Source: JAOPZW01 sp963835295 (lineage in GTDB: Bacteria > Actinomycetota > Thermoleophilia > Solirubrobacterales > Solirubrobacteraceae). From it: 64,000 bases of DNA. The stretch is from NCBI GenBank assembly GCA_963835295.1, contig CAWIEX010000011.1:434001-498000 (forward strand), read 5' to 3'. Position numbers and translations under genes: made by a program. Below the pieces are notes generated by a model that saw only the letters and a list, made by a program, of their open reading frames with translations, did not search any database and was not told where the DNA came from. Of the stretch, positions 44,193 through 54,016 are shown piece after piece. The stretch's first letter is position 1. Every line of letters starts with the position of its first letter.

Positions 44193-44215
44193 GTGGACTG
44201 GACCGTTTCGTCCAC
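44193..44215. promoter_or_regulatory. Candidate TetR operator 2
   Basis: GTGGAC and GTCCAC arms enclose an inner pair in TGGACCGTTTCGTCCA (44199-44214), which resembles the GACCG-N-GGTC style of TetR operators. It lies 55 bp upstream of the secreted-protein gene start. Confidence 0.5.
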
Positions 44216-44269
44216 TTATTTCGATGGGGTCCGGCGCGCCTCGCGCCTCGCCCGCCGAAGGGAGCAGCG

Positions 44270-45622
44270 ATGAAGTCCATGTCGAAGCGGTGGTTGCTCG
44301 CAGCCGCCTTCACCATCGTCGCCGTGGCGGCGGTGGTCGGCAGTCAGGCGCTGGATGGCTCGGGAGGCGACGCGCTCGCGGGCCCGACCAAGGCGTCCGT
44401 CCGAGCTGGCGGACTGGGACCGATCAGCGGCCTGCTGCCGCGCGATCACCTGACCGAGGAGAGCGCGATCCAGGTCGATCTCAGCAGAGAGTCGGTGCGG
44501 CTGCCGCTGTACAAGGGCAAGGCCAACGGCCAGACGGTCTGGTACACGCTCCTCGACGCCTCCGATCAAGGGATCGCCCACGATCTCGGCGTCAACTACG
44601 CGCCCAAGCTCGCCAACATCGCCATCGGGTGCCCGGACTGCGTGCAGACGGTGACGCTCGACTCACCCTCGCCCGACCAGAACAAGTTCGGACAGGCGGT
44701 CGTCAACTTCCAAGGCGCGCCCGACTTCAGCCCGACGCGGATCGCCACCCCCGGCCCCGGCGGCTTCCCGCTCGCCAAGTTCCAGCCCGGCGCCGTGGCG
44801 GGCAACGGGTACAGCCCCTTCATCCGTATCGCCGGGTCGCAGACCGTCTACAGCGCACCCATCGTCGCCACCGGTGACGGCCCGTTCGACGTCGTCCACC
44901 ACACCGACACCGGTGACCGCGTGCTGGGCATCCACATCGCCGGGCCGTCGGCCCCGGGTCAGTACGCCGAGTCGTGGGTCGACCTGCTCTTCGTCAAGGG
45001 CTTTGACGCCGGTCAACCGATTGTCTACATCAGCACCGACGCCGGCCAGCCCTTGACCGCGGTGCTGGAGCGCTCGACCTATGTTCCGGCGCTCGACAAG
45101 GCGGCCTACAACGGCGGCGACGACTTCCTCGGCTCCGCCCGCGAGCGGCTGTTCGGCTTCATCAACGGTCAGAGCGGGGCCACGAACAAGGAGTCACAGG
45201 GGTTCGTGCACCTGGTCCAGGACGGCCATGCGTCCGAGGACGCCAGCGCGGGCAACACGGCGCTCATCGACGCGCTGCGCCGCGGCGGTGACCTGCTCAA
45301 CGTGTTCGGCGACTTCCCGACCCTCGACGACCCGCGTCACTCGCAGGCCTACAGCCCACTGTGGGACGCCCAGCTCGGCCTCTGGACCGACAAGGCCGTC
45401 CAGCAGGGGCTCAACAAGCGTCAGATCGACGAGGTCCAGGTCTTCAACCTGGCCGCGAGGCGCCCCGACCTGCTCACCGGGGTCGACCCGGCGACCGGCA
45501 AGCCGGCTCCCTACGGCGCGGTCGGCGTCGACATCAACTGCGCCGTGATCGGATTCATCGACAAGGCCCCGACGGCCAACCTCGCCGACCCGGTCGCCAA
45601 CTCGCAGTTCCCCCCGCGCTAG
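44270..45622 (+). CDS. Secreted protein of unknown function
   Basis: 450 residues from the ATG at 44270 (GAAGGGAG site upstream). A signal peptide or anchor covers ~7-27. The mature protein is long and mostly beta-type, with segments WYTLLDASDQGIAHDLGVNYAPKL, IGCPDCVQTVTLD, and GHASEDASAGNTALIDALRRGGDLLNVFGDFPTLDD, and three cysteines. No enzymatic family was recognised. Its expression is probably repressed by the divergent TetR protein. A strong hairpin terminator follows the stop. Confidence 0.8.
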   Translation: MKSMSKRWLLAAAFTIVAVAAVVGSQALDGSGGDALAGPTKASVRAGGLGPISGLLPRDHLTEESAIQVDLSRESVRLPLYKGKANGQTVWYTLLDASDQGIAHDLGVNYAPKLANIAIGCPDCVQTVTLDSPSPDQNKFGQAVVNFQGAPDFSPTRIATPGPGGFPLAKFQPGAVAGNGYSPFIRIAGSQTVYSAPIVATGDGPFDVVHHTDTGDRVLGIHIAGPSAPGQYAESWVDLLFVKGFDAGQPIVYISTDAGQPLTAVLERSTYVPALDKAAYNGGDDFLGSARERLFGFINGQSGATNKESQGFVHLVQDGHASEDASAGNTALIDALRRGGDLLNVFGDFPTLDDPRHSQAYSPLWDAQLGLWTDKAVQQGLNKRQIDEVQVFNLAARRPDLLTGVDPATGKPAPYGAVGVDINCAVIGFIDKAPTANLADPVANSQFPPR

Positions 45623-45639
45623 CGGGTCACACAACGGCC

Positions 45640-45674
45640 GAGACGGCGGATCCGACTACCAGGTCCGCCGTCTC
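45640..45674 (+). terminator. Strong hairpin terminator
   Basis: An 11-bp perfect stem (GAGACGGCGGA / TCCGCCGTCTC) with a 13-nt loop, 17 bp after the stop of the secreted-protein gene. There is no T tract. Confidence 0.7.
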
Positions 45675-45764
45675 AGCGCCACCACGATCGAAGGGGCGCG
45701 TCATGCCGAAACCGCCCGACCGGGGGCGGAGCGCCGCCGGATGGCGCGCGCCCGGAGGCGTGTT

Positions 45765-46211
45765 TCACGACCCCATCCGCAGCGCCATGCCGACCGAGCT
45801 CGGGGCGGTCTCGGCGAAGCCGTGGCGGGCGTAGAGGCGACGGCCGGGTGGGTCGGCGAGGAGGTTGACGTAGGCGCCTCGCGGTGCGCGGGCGCGGATC
45901 TGCTCGAGCAGCGAGCGCAGGATGGCGTCGCCGAGGCCGCGGCGCTGGTGGTCGGGCAGGACGGCCATGTCGACGACGTGGAAGTACCAGCCGCCGTCGC
46001 CGAGCACGCGCCCCATGCCGACCGTCTGCCCGCTGGCCTCGTGCACGACGTGGCAGGCCGCCCAACTGCCCGGCAGCGCGGCCGTTGCCTGCTCGAGGGT
46101 CTTCGGCGACAGCCCCGCGCGCTTGCGTAGCGCGAGGTAGTCCTCGACTCCCGGCGCGGACTCGGTCAGCCGGTAGCCGTCAGGCAGCTGCGCTCCCATC
46201 GGGCAGATCAT
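45765..46211 (-). CDS. GNAT family N-acetyltransferase
   Basis: 148 residues (ATG 46211; ATG 46199 is an alternative). The GNAT core is clear: GMGRVLGDGGWYFHVVDMAVLPDHQRRGLGDAILRSLLEQI, with the Q/RRGLG acetyl-CoA loop, and RLYARHGF near the end. It is convergent with the secreted-protein gene. Substrate unknown. Confidence 0.88.
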   Translation of the reverse strand: MICPMGAQLPDGYRLTESAPGVEDYLALRKRAGLSPKTLEQATAALPGSWAACHVVHEASGQTVGMGRVLGDGGWYFHVVDMAVLPDHQRRGLGDAILRSLLEQIRARAPRGAYVNLLADPPGRRLYARHGFAETAPSSVGMALRMGS

Positions 46212-46323
46212 CGCCCACCTCGGCCCGGCGGTCCCACCCCTTGGCGCGCCTGCGCGCGCCCGCGAGCCGCGAGCCCGCGCTCGGCGCGCCGGCCCGCCTG
46301 AGACGCGCTCGAGGCGTCGGCGG

Positions 46324-46521
46324 TCAGGCCGCGGCCAGCATCTCGCAGAACGAGCGGATGCCGTCGCGGTCGTACGAGACGCAGGGGCCGGCCATCGGGT
46401 TGACGACCCATTCGCGGCCCTTGAGCGGGAGGTGGCGGTACCAGCCCCAGATGATCCCGGCGCTGACCGCCTGCCGGAGATGCACCTTCACCTCGTCGTC
46501 CGTGAGTCTGAGAGCTTCCAT
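46324..46521 (-). CDS. Small protein, function unknown
   Basis: 65 residues (MEALRLTDDEVKVHLRQAVSAGIIWGWYRHLPLKGREWVVNPMAG...). It looks like a compact alpha/beta protein with well-formed amphipathic segments, but no ribosome site is evident and no family was recognised. It lies 80 bp downstream of argS on the same strand. Confidence 0.55.
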   Translation of the reverse strand: MEALRLTDDEVKVHLRQAVSAGIIWGWYRHLPLKGREWVVNPMAGPCVSYDRDGIRSFCEMLAAA

Positions 46522-46601
46522 CTTGGCCCGGCGGGGTTCCCCGCGAGCGCGCGGAATATTCGCGCCACGGACGATCGGGCCGCGCTCACACGCGGCGGCT
46601 C

Positions 46602-48227
46602 TCACATCTCGTCCGGGGCCTCCACGCCGAGCAGGTCGAGGGCACGGGCGATCGTCCTCTGCGTGACGACCGACAGGCGCAGGCGCCAGTCCTCGAGCGC
46701 CTCGGGCTCGGCCCCGACGACCAGGCAGTCGCGGTAGAAGGCGGTGAAGACCTGCGCGAGGTCCAGCGCGTAGGCCGCGATGCGGTGCGGCGCGCGCCGG
46801 GCGGCGGCCTCCCCGACCTCCTCGGGGAAGGCGAGCAGCTTCTTGACCAGCGCACGCTCGGAGGGGTGCAGCTCCACGTTCAGCCCGGTCGCGGCCAGGG
46901 CGCGCGCCACCCGCTGCTCCCCCGCCTTGCGCCGCACCGAGGCGATACGCGCGTGCGCGTACTGGATGTAGTAGACGGGATTCTCGGCTGACTGGCTGCG
47001 CGCGAGGTTGAGGTCGAGGTCGATCGTCGAGTCCTGCGAGCGCGAGAGCATGAAGTAGCGCGTGGCGTCGACGCCGATCTGGCCGATGAGGTCGTCGAGC
47101 GTGATGAACTCGCCGCGGCGCTTGGACATCGAAGCCCGCGCGTCGCCCTCGACGATGTGCACGAACTGCAGGATCGGGATCTCGAGGCGCTCGGGGTCGG
47201 CGCCGAGGGCCGCCATGTTGGCCTTCAGCCGCGCCACGTAGCCGTGGTGGTCGGAGCCCAGCGGGATGACGAGCAGGTCGAAGCCGCGCTCGAGCTTGTG
47301 CTCGGCGTAGGCGACGTCCGCCGCGAAGTACGTCGTCTGGCCGGTCGAGCGCTCGAGGACGCGGTCCTTGTCGTCGCCGAAGTCGGTGGTCCGCAGCCAC
47401 AGCGCGCCTTCGGAGCGGTAGAGGTGGCCCTCCTCGGACAGCCGCTGTATGCCCCGCTCGATCGCGCTCGGGCGGCCCTCGTGCAGCGCGGCCTCGTTGA
47501 AGAAGACGTCGTACTCGACGCGATAGGCGCGCAGCGTCGCCTTGATGCGCTCGAACATGAGCTCGACCCCGATGCGCGCGAGCTCGTGCGCGCCGATGTC
47601 GGCGGCGCCCGGGATCTGGGCGGCCAGCTCGCTGACGTAGTCGCCGACGTAGCCGCCCTCGGGGACCTCCTCCCCGCGCGCCCGCGCGAGGATCGACTCG
47701 CCGAGCTTCTCGATCTGGGTCCCGGCGTCGTTGAAGTAGTACTCGCGCACGACCTCGTGGCCAGCGAAGCCGAGCACTCGCGCGAGCGCGTCGCCGTAGG
47801 CGGCATGGCGCCCGCTGGCCGCGGTCAGCGGCCCCGTCGGGTTGGCGGAGACGAACTCCACGTTGACCCGCAGCGTGGGGGTCGCGCCGCCGCCGCCGAA
47901 GCCGTCGCCGGCCGCCAGCACCCAGTCGAGCGCGCCGACGTACCAGGGATCGGCGAGGAAGAGGTTCAGGAAACCCGGCCCGGCGACCTCGACGCGCTCC
48001 AGCGCCTCGCCGAGCCGGTCGCGCAGGGCTCCGCCCAGGCGCTCGGCCACCTCGCGCGGCGGCGCCTTGAGCAGCGGCGCGAGGACGAGCGCCGCGTTGG
48101 TCGCGTAGTCGCCGTGATCGGACTGCTTGGGGCGCTCGAGCGTGGGCGGCGACTTCGTCGACCCGCCGTTGGCCAAGCCGGCGGCCGCCGCCTCGACGGC
48201 GGCACGCAGATCGCTGACCGGGGTCAC
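46602..48227 (-). CDS. argS: Arginyl-tRNA synthetase
   Basis: 541 residues from a GTG that overlaps the upstream stop (GTGA). It has the N-terminal Add-1 domain, a Rossmann catalytic domain with VNVEFVSANPTGPL (~121-134), the DHHGYVARLKA segment (~326), a KMSKS-loop equivalent MSKRRG (367-372) and the C-terminal anticodon-binding domain ending in a RALDLLGVEAPDEM tail. At the class I HIGH signature, where HVGH is normal, residues 135-138 read TAAS. All other landmarks are conserved, so it is likely active; see findings. Confidence 0.93.
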   Translation of the reverse strand: MTPVSDLRAAVEAAAAGLANGGSTKSPPTLERPKQSDHGDYATNAALVLAPLLKAPPREVAERLGGALRDRLGEALERVEVAGPGFLNLFLADPWYVGALDWVLAAGDGFGGGGATPTLRVNVEFVSANPTGPLTAASGRHAAYGDALARVLGFAGHEVVREYYFNDAGTQIEKLGESILARARGEEVPEGGYVGDYVSELAAQIPGAADIGAHELARIGVELMFERIKATLRAYRVEYDVFFNEAALHEGRPSAIERGIQRLSEEGHLYRSEGALWLRTTDFGDDKDRVLERSTGQTTYFAADVAYAEHKLERGFDLLVIPLGSDHHGYVARLKANMAALGADPERLEIPILQFVHIVEGDARASMSKRRGEFITLDDLIGQIGVDATRYFMLSRSQDSTIDLDLNLARSQSAENPVYYIQYAHARIASVRRKAGEQRVARALAATGLNVELHPSERALVKKLLAFPEEVGEAAARRAPHRIAAYALDLAQVFTAFYRDCLVVGAEPEALEDWRLRLSVVTQRTIARALDLLGVEAPDEM

Positions 48228-49234
48228 GAGCGCGTCTCCGTCCGCGCGGGCACGAACAGGGACTCGAGGCGCTGCATGGTGCGCAGCGTGCCCATCGCCA
48301 TCACGACGTCGCCGGCGTTGAGCACGGTCGACGAGGGCGGCTGAGGATGGAACGTGCCATCGGCGGAGCGCACGCCCACGATGATCGCACCTCCCCGGAT
48401 GTCGGCGATCTGGGCGCCGACGCCCACGCTGCCCTCCGCCACGGCGATCTCCTCCAGGCGGTACTCGGGCGCGACGTCGACCACGCCCGACACCTGCGGG
48501 TTGAGCGCGAAGCGCGCCATCTCCGATCCGCTGGACCGGTACGGCGAGATCACGCGCGTCGCACCCGCGTGCACCAGCTTGGACTCCGACGCCTCGGACG
48601 CCGCCCGCGCCACGATCGCGATGTCCGGGCGAAGCTGGCGCGCGCTCAGCGTGATGAAGATGTTGTCGGCATCGGAGTCGACGCACGCGATGACCCCGCG
48701 CGCGCGCATGATCCCCGCGGCGCGCAGGACCTCGTCCTCGGTCGCCTCGCCCTCGATGAAGCGCACGCCGACCCCCGCGGCCAGCTCGCGGTTCTCGGGC
48801 AGCTCGTCGATGACGACGTACCGCGCCCCGGCCGCGCGCAGGTCGCGCGCGACCTGCCGGCCCACGCGGCCGTAGCCGCAGATGATGTAGTGGTCCGTGG
48901 TGGCTTCGATGGCCTTGAGGGTCCGGCGCTCGGCGAGCAGGGCGGCGAGATGGCCGGCGACGAAGACCTCCGTCACCGTCACCAAGCCGTAGAAGAGCGT
49001 ACCGACGCCCAGCACGATGAGTAGGACCTTGACCACCTGGCCGGGGACGGTCTCGGGGTTGGGATGCGACCCGATGGTGGCCACCGTGTCCAGGGCCCAT
49101 TGGAAGGACTCCCAGACCCCGCGGTCCTCGGTCAGGGACAGGCCGACGGTGCCGGTCACGATGACGACGGCGATCAGCAGCGCGAGCTGGCTCAGGCGCC
49201 GCAGGAAGGCCCGGACCTCGGCGCGCTCGCGCAT
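48224..49234 (-). CDS. Two-TM potassium channel fused to TrkA-N (RCK) domain
   Basis: 336 residues. TM helices at ~15-33 and ~66-88 flank a pore loop (WALDTVATIGSHPNP), followed by an RCK Rossmann domain (HYIICGYGRVGRQVARDLRAAG, GxGxxG at ~117-122) and a TrkA-C-like domain (~250-330). The selectivity-filter position is T53-I-G-S-H57 instead of TVGYG, so ion selectivity may differ. It overlaps both rlmH (TGATG) and argS (GTGA), forming an rlmH-channel-argS transcription unit. Confidence 0.88.
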   Translation of the reverse strand: MRERAEVRAFLRRLSQLALLIAVVIVTGTVGLSLTEDRGVWESFQWALDTVATIGSHPNPETVPGQVVKVLLIVLGVGTLFYGLVTVTEVFVAGHLAALLAERRTLKAIEATTDHYIICGYGRVGRQVARDLRAAGARYVVIDELPENRELAAGVGVRFIEGEATEDEVLRAAGIMRARGVIACVDSDADNIFITLSARQLRPDIAIVARAASEASESKLVHAGATRVISPYRSSGSEMARFALNPQVSGVVDVAPEYRLEEIAVAEGSVGVGAQIADIRGGAIIVGVRSADGTFHPQPPSSTVLNAGDVVMAMGTLRTMQRLESLFVPARTETRS

Positions 49235-49641
49235 CAGTGGTGGTAGGGCTCCCGCGCGATGATCTTGTGCGCCCGGAAGAGCTGCTCGAGCAGCACCACG
49301 CGCGCCAGCTGGTGGGGGAGCGTCATCGGCCCGAGCGACAGGCGGTGGTCGGCGCGCGCGAGCTCGAGCCCGAACGGGCCGCCGATCACGAAGCACAGGT
49401 CGCGGCGCGACATGCGCCGCTCCTCGATGAAGCGGGCGAAGCCGACGGAGTCCATGTGGTCGCCGTCGGCGGCCAGCAGCGAGACGTAGGCGTCGTCGGG
49501 CACGCGCCGCTCGGCGCGCTCGTCCTCGCGCACCTCGATCAGCTCCATTCGGGCGTGTCCGGCCAGCATCTTGGTGTAGTGCGCCGCGTCGTCCACGAAG
49601 GGCGGGCGCAGCTTGCCGACCGCCACGACGGTGATCCTCAC
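49234..49641 (-). CDS. rlmH: 23S rRNA pseudouridine-1915 N3-methyltransferase RlmH
   Basis: 135 residues from GTG 49641 (RITVVAVGKLRPPF). The SPOUT fold is shown by CFVIGGPFGLE and the C-terminal knot SLGPMTLPHQLARVVLLEQLFRAHKIIAREPYHH, as in RlmH. It methylates position 1915 of helix 69. First gene of the unit with the channel and argS. An ATG eight codons upstream would overlap the divergent DUF3467 gene and is less likely. Confidence 0.93.
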   Translation of the reverse strand: MRITVVAVGKLRPPFVDDAAHYTKMLAGHARMELIEVREDERAERRVPDDAYVSLLAADGDHMDSVGFARFIEERRMSRRDLCFVIGGPFGLELARADHRLSLGPMTLPHQLARVVLLEQLFRAHKIIAREPYHH

Positions 49642-49663
49642 CGCTGCGATACTAGGGCCGACC

Positions 49664-49984
49664 ATGCCCGACGAACAGCAGGGCCCCGAGCGTCACATCA
49701 ACATCCACTTCGAGCCGAAGCACATGGCCGGCAAGTACGCGAACTTCGCGAACGTCAGCCATTCGGACTACGAGTTCACGCTCACGTTCGCTCGCGTCGA
49801 CCACGAGGTCGAGGACGACGAGATCCCCGGCGTCGTCGTCGCGCGCATCAACCTCTCGCCGCGCTTCATGCGCGAGCTGCTCGACGCCATGGAGGACAAC
49901 TACTCCAAGTGGCGCACCCGCGAGGGGATCAAGAGCCTGCCCGAGTACGACGGGCCGCCGGCGCCACCAAGCGACGACGAGTAG
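49664..49984 (+). CDS. DUF3467 family protein
   Basis: 106 residues. The characteristic DUF3467 sequence HMAGKYANFANVSHSDYEFTLTFARV, followed by GVVVARINLSPRFMRELLDAMEDNYSKW, is complete. The family is widespread and uncharacterised. It is divergent from rlmH, 22 bp between starts. Confidence 0.9.
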   Translation: MPDEQQGPERHINIHFEPKHMAGKYANFANVSHSDYEFTLTFARVDHEVEDDEIPGVVVARINLSPRFMRELLDAMEDNYSKWRTREGIKSLPEYDGPPAPPSDDE

Positions 49985-50001
49985 CCCGCCCGGCCCGAGG
50001 G

Positions 50002-51219
50002 CTAGCGCGCCCCGGCCTCGAACGCCTTCGCGATCCCGATGCGGTCGACCGTGGGCGGGTGCGTCGCCATCAGCGCGACCAGCCAGTCGGGCGGGTCGGG
50101 GTCGGCGACGTTGCGCACGGCGATGCCGCGCTCGAAGCCGATGAACGGCTCGGGCGCGTCGGTGAGGCGCAGCGAGTAGCTGTCCGCGCGACTCTCGATC
50201 CGGCGCGAGAGCTGGTTGGCCACCACGGTCACGCCGAAGCTCACGACCGCGACCGAGAGGGCGAGCGCCGGCAACACCGCCGGCCCGGGCCGCGGCTCGT
50301 CGGGGGCGAGCCGCCGCGTGAGCAGCGACGCGGCGAAGAGCGCCCCCGGAGCCACGAGCCCGACGTAGAGCAGGCCGCGCGGGACGTCGCGGTAGTGCAC
50401 GTGGGCGAGCTCGTGGGCGACGACGAGGCGCACCTCGTCGGCGGTGAAGTCCTTCAGGAGGTTGTCGTAGAGGACGACGCGCTTGGTCCGCCCGAGCCCG
50501 GTCACGTAGGCGTTGGAGGCGGTCGTGCGCCGGCTGGCATCGACCTCGTAGACCTGGCCGACGTCGACCTTCGCCTCGCGCGCGAGGGCCAGCACGTCGG
50601 CGCGCGTGCGCCCCTCGGGCAGCGGCGTGAACCTGTTGAAGATCGGGTCGAGGACAACGGGGCCGAGGTAGATGCTGGCCGTGGCGAAGCCGACGACCAC
50701 GACGCTGCCGGGGAGCCACCAGTCGCGGGGAAAGCGCCGCATGAGAGCCAGCGCGGCCCCAGCGCCGACGCCGGCGAAGACCGCCGCGATGCCCGTCGAC
50801 TTGGCCACGTCGCCCAGCCACGGCCCCCAACCCTGGGTCGACAGGCCCACGTCGACCGCGCGGTGGTGGCTGACGGCGCCGACCGGGAGGCGGGCCGCCG
50901 CGAAGCCCACCGACAGGGCCGCCCCGGCGCCCGCTGCCATGAGCACGGGGCGGCGGAAGGGCCCACGCAGGCGCGCGGGTGGGCGGCGCACGAGCCAGGC
51001 GAGCAGCGCGACCTCGATCGCGGTTCCCGCGGCGAAGAGCACGAGCTGGCCTTGGCGGTAGTCGCGGGCGCGCTCCAGCTCGGCGGGCGTGAAGTACGAT
51101 CCGGGGTCGACCGGCACGGGCGCGATGACGCCGTCACGTGGCCGCAGCAGCAGGACCGCCGCCTCCGCGACGACGAAGGCAGCAACCACGGCCACGGCAA
51201 CCCGGCGGGGGCGTTCCAC
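50002..51219 (-). CDS. M48 family membrane metallopeptidase (Ste24/HtpX type)
   Basis: 405 residues from GTG 51219 (an ATG at 51264 is an alternative that would overlap the divergent gene start). Several N-terminal membrane helices precede the zinc motif HELAHVHY (H269-E-L-A-H273), with a downstream SRRIESRADSYSL segment supplying the third ligand glutamate. Two further membrane helices lie between. Such proteases degrade damaged membrane proteins or process lipoproteins/prenyl proteins. The 3' end converges on the DUF3467 gene. Confidence 0.9.
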   Translation of the reverse strand: MERPRRVAVAVVAAFVVAEAAVLLLRPRDGVIAPVPVDPGSYFTPAELERARDYRQGQLVLFAAGTAIEVALLAWLVRRPPARLRGPFRRPVLMAAGAGAALSVGFAAARLPVGAVSHHRAVDVGLSTQGWGPWLGDVAKSTGIAAVFAGVGAGAALALMRRFPRDWWLPGSVVVVGFATASIYLGPVVLDPIFNRFTPLPEGRTRADVLALAREAKVDVGQVYEVDASRRTTASNAYVTGLGRTKRVVLYDNLLKDFTADEVRLVVAHELAHVHYRDVPRGLLYVGLVAPGALFAASLLTRRLAPDEPRPGPAVLPALALSVAVVSFGVTVVANQLSRRIESRADSYSLRLTDAPEPFIGFERGIAVRNVADPDPPDWLVALMATHPPTVDRIGIAKAFEAGAR

Positions 51220-51262
51220 GTTCGTACAGAATGCCCAACGGCCAAGCCGGCCGCGAAGATCC

Positions 51263-51994
51263 ATGCAGGTCGCCATCGTCTCCGACATCCACGGCAACCG
51301 CCACGCCTTCGAGGCGGTGCTCGCCGACGTGCAGGGCAGTCCGGCCGAGGCCATCTGGTGCCTGGGCGACATCGTCGGCTACGGCGCCGATCCCAACGAC
51401 TGCTGCCGCCTGGCGCGCAAGCACGCCGACGTGTGCCTGGCCGGCAACCACGACCTGGCTGTCACGGGCGACCTCGACCTCGGCGAGTTCTCCACGGGCG
51501 CGGCGCTCGCCGCGCGCTGGACGCAGGAGGTCATCGACGCGGGCCACCGCGACTGGCTGTCCTCGCTGAAGCCCTCGGGCTCCGAGCGCGGCATTGGGCT
51601 CTACCACGCGTCGCCCCGCGACCCGGTGTGGGAGTACGTCCTCTCGGCGCTGCTGGCCGAGCTGTGCCTCGACGCCCAGCCCGAGCGCCTGTCGCTCGTC
51701 GGGCACTCACACGTGGCGCTGTCGTTCGTGCGGCCCGAGGGCGAGCCGGCCACGGGGTCGGCGCGCCGCGGCGGCGAGGAGGTGGACGTCGCCGACGGCG
51801 AGTGGATCCTCAACCCCGGCAGCGTCGGCCAGCCCCGCGACGGCGACGCGCGCGCGGCGTGGCTGCTGCTCGACACCAGCGCGTGGATCGCGCGCTGGCG
51901 GCGGATCGAGTACGACATCGCCGGGGCCGCGGCCGCCATCCGCGCCGCGCGCCTGCCTGACTCCTTGGCCGAGCGCCTGGGGTACGGTCAGTGA
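51263..51994 (+). CDS. Calcineurin-like metallophosphoesterase (YfcE/MJ0936 type)
   Basis: 243 residues. Metal-binding motifs are all present: VSDIHGN (DxH), LGDIVGYG (GD), GNHD, and GHSH near residue 153. Single-domain proteins of this type hydrolyse phosphodiesters or phosphomonoesters; the substrate is unknown. It overlaps the lipoprotein gene by 4 bp (GTGA). Confidence 0.9.
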   Translation: MQVAIVSDIHGNRHAFEAVLADVQGSPAEAIWCLGDIVGYGADPNDCCRLARKHADVCLAGNHDLAVTGDLDLGEFSTGAALAARWTQEVIDAGHRDWLSSLKPSGSERGIGLYHASPRDPVWEYVLSALLAELCLDAQPERLSLVGHSHVALSFVRPEGEPATGSARRGGEEVDVADGEWILNPGSVGQPRDGDARAAWLLLDTSAWIARWRRIEYDIAGAAAAIRAARLPDSLAERLGYGQ

Positions 51995-52502
51995 GGATGC
52001 GCGTCCTGCCGCCGCTCGCCGCGCTCGTCCTCGGCGCCGCAACCGCCCTGCTCGTCGCCTGCGGCGGCAGCGACGGTCGGATCCCCGCCAGCAACGCGTC
52101 GAGCCTGACCAGCGCGCTGAACCGGATCTCGTCGGACTACCGCGCCGGGCGCTGCGAGAGCGCGCAGCGCGACGTCGCGAAGGCCCAGAACGCGCTGCTC
52201 GCCCTGCCCGACACCGTCGACGCCCGCCTGCGCCAGCGCCTGCAGTCGGGCATCCAGAACCTGGCCGAGAAGGTCCCCGCCACGTGCAGCCAAACGCAGA
52301 CGCAGGCGACCCAGCCCGACACGACCACGAACGACACGACGTCCACGCCGACGACGGGCACCGACACCGCCCCCACGGACACGACCGGCACGGGGACGGC
52401 CCCCACGACGCCGACCGGCACCACGGGGACCAGCTCGACCGGCACGACGACCGGCACGGACACCGGCACAGGCGGCACGACCGTCGGCGGGGTGACCATC
52501 CC

Positions 52503-52506
<4 letters not shown>
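51991..52506 (+). CDS. Threonine-rich lipoprotein
   Basis: 171 residues from GTG 51991. A lipobox (LLVACGG, Cys24) follows a short hydrophobic region. Residues ~30-105 form a helical domain with two further cysteines; the last ~65 are Thr/Gly/Pro-Asp low complexity typical of a wall-spanning or disordered linker. It lies between the phosphoesterase and the kinase gene with 4-bp overlaps on both sides, so it may be a cell-surface sensor for the kinase (inference). Confidence 0.82.
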
Positions 52507-53720
<1,214 letters not shown>

Positions 53721-53778
53721 GCGGTCGCTCGCTGGTCGTGCCGTTCGGGGTTCGCGGCGCTGCGCGACGTTTACAGCA

Positions 53779-53975
53779 TCACCGAGGGAAAGAGGAGCAG
53801 CGGCGGTCGGGGCGCCTGCGGCTGCGTTCGCGTGCCGCTCGCTCGCCTGCGAGCAACGAGTGGCGAGTTTGTCTGCCTCAGGCTGACAAACTCGCCACTC
53901 GTTCCGCGGTCGAGCGCCAACGCGCCACGGAAGACGCTCGCGCCCCGCCCACCGCTGACTCCCTTCCCTCGGTGA
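53779..53975. repeat. Long imperfect palindrome between convergent genes
   Basis: A ~197-bp region whose two halves are similar in inverted orientation. The outer arms are a perfect 12-bp inverted repeat (TCACCGAGGGAA / TTCCCTCGGTGA). The centre is a perfect 19-bp inverted repeat (53855-53873 and 53885-53903) whose 11-nt loop can itself pair. Sequence between these arms is also related but diverged. It fills the gap between the pknB-type gene and tgt, and no coding function is apparent. It could act as a bidirectional terminator or be a MITE-like insertion. Confidence 0.8.
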
Positions 53976-54016
53976 GGCAGTAGGCGCCGATTAGCGCGAC
54001 CCGCACGAGCGGACGA

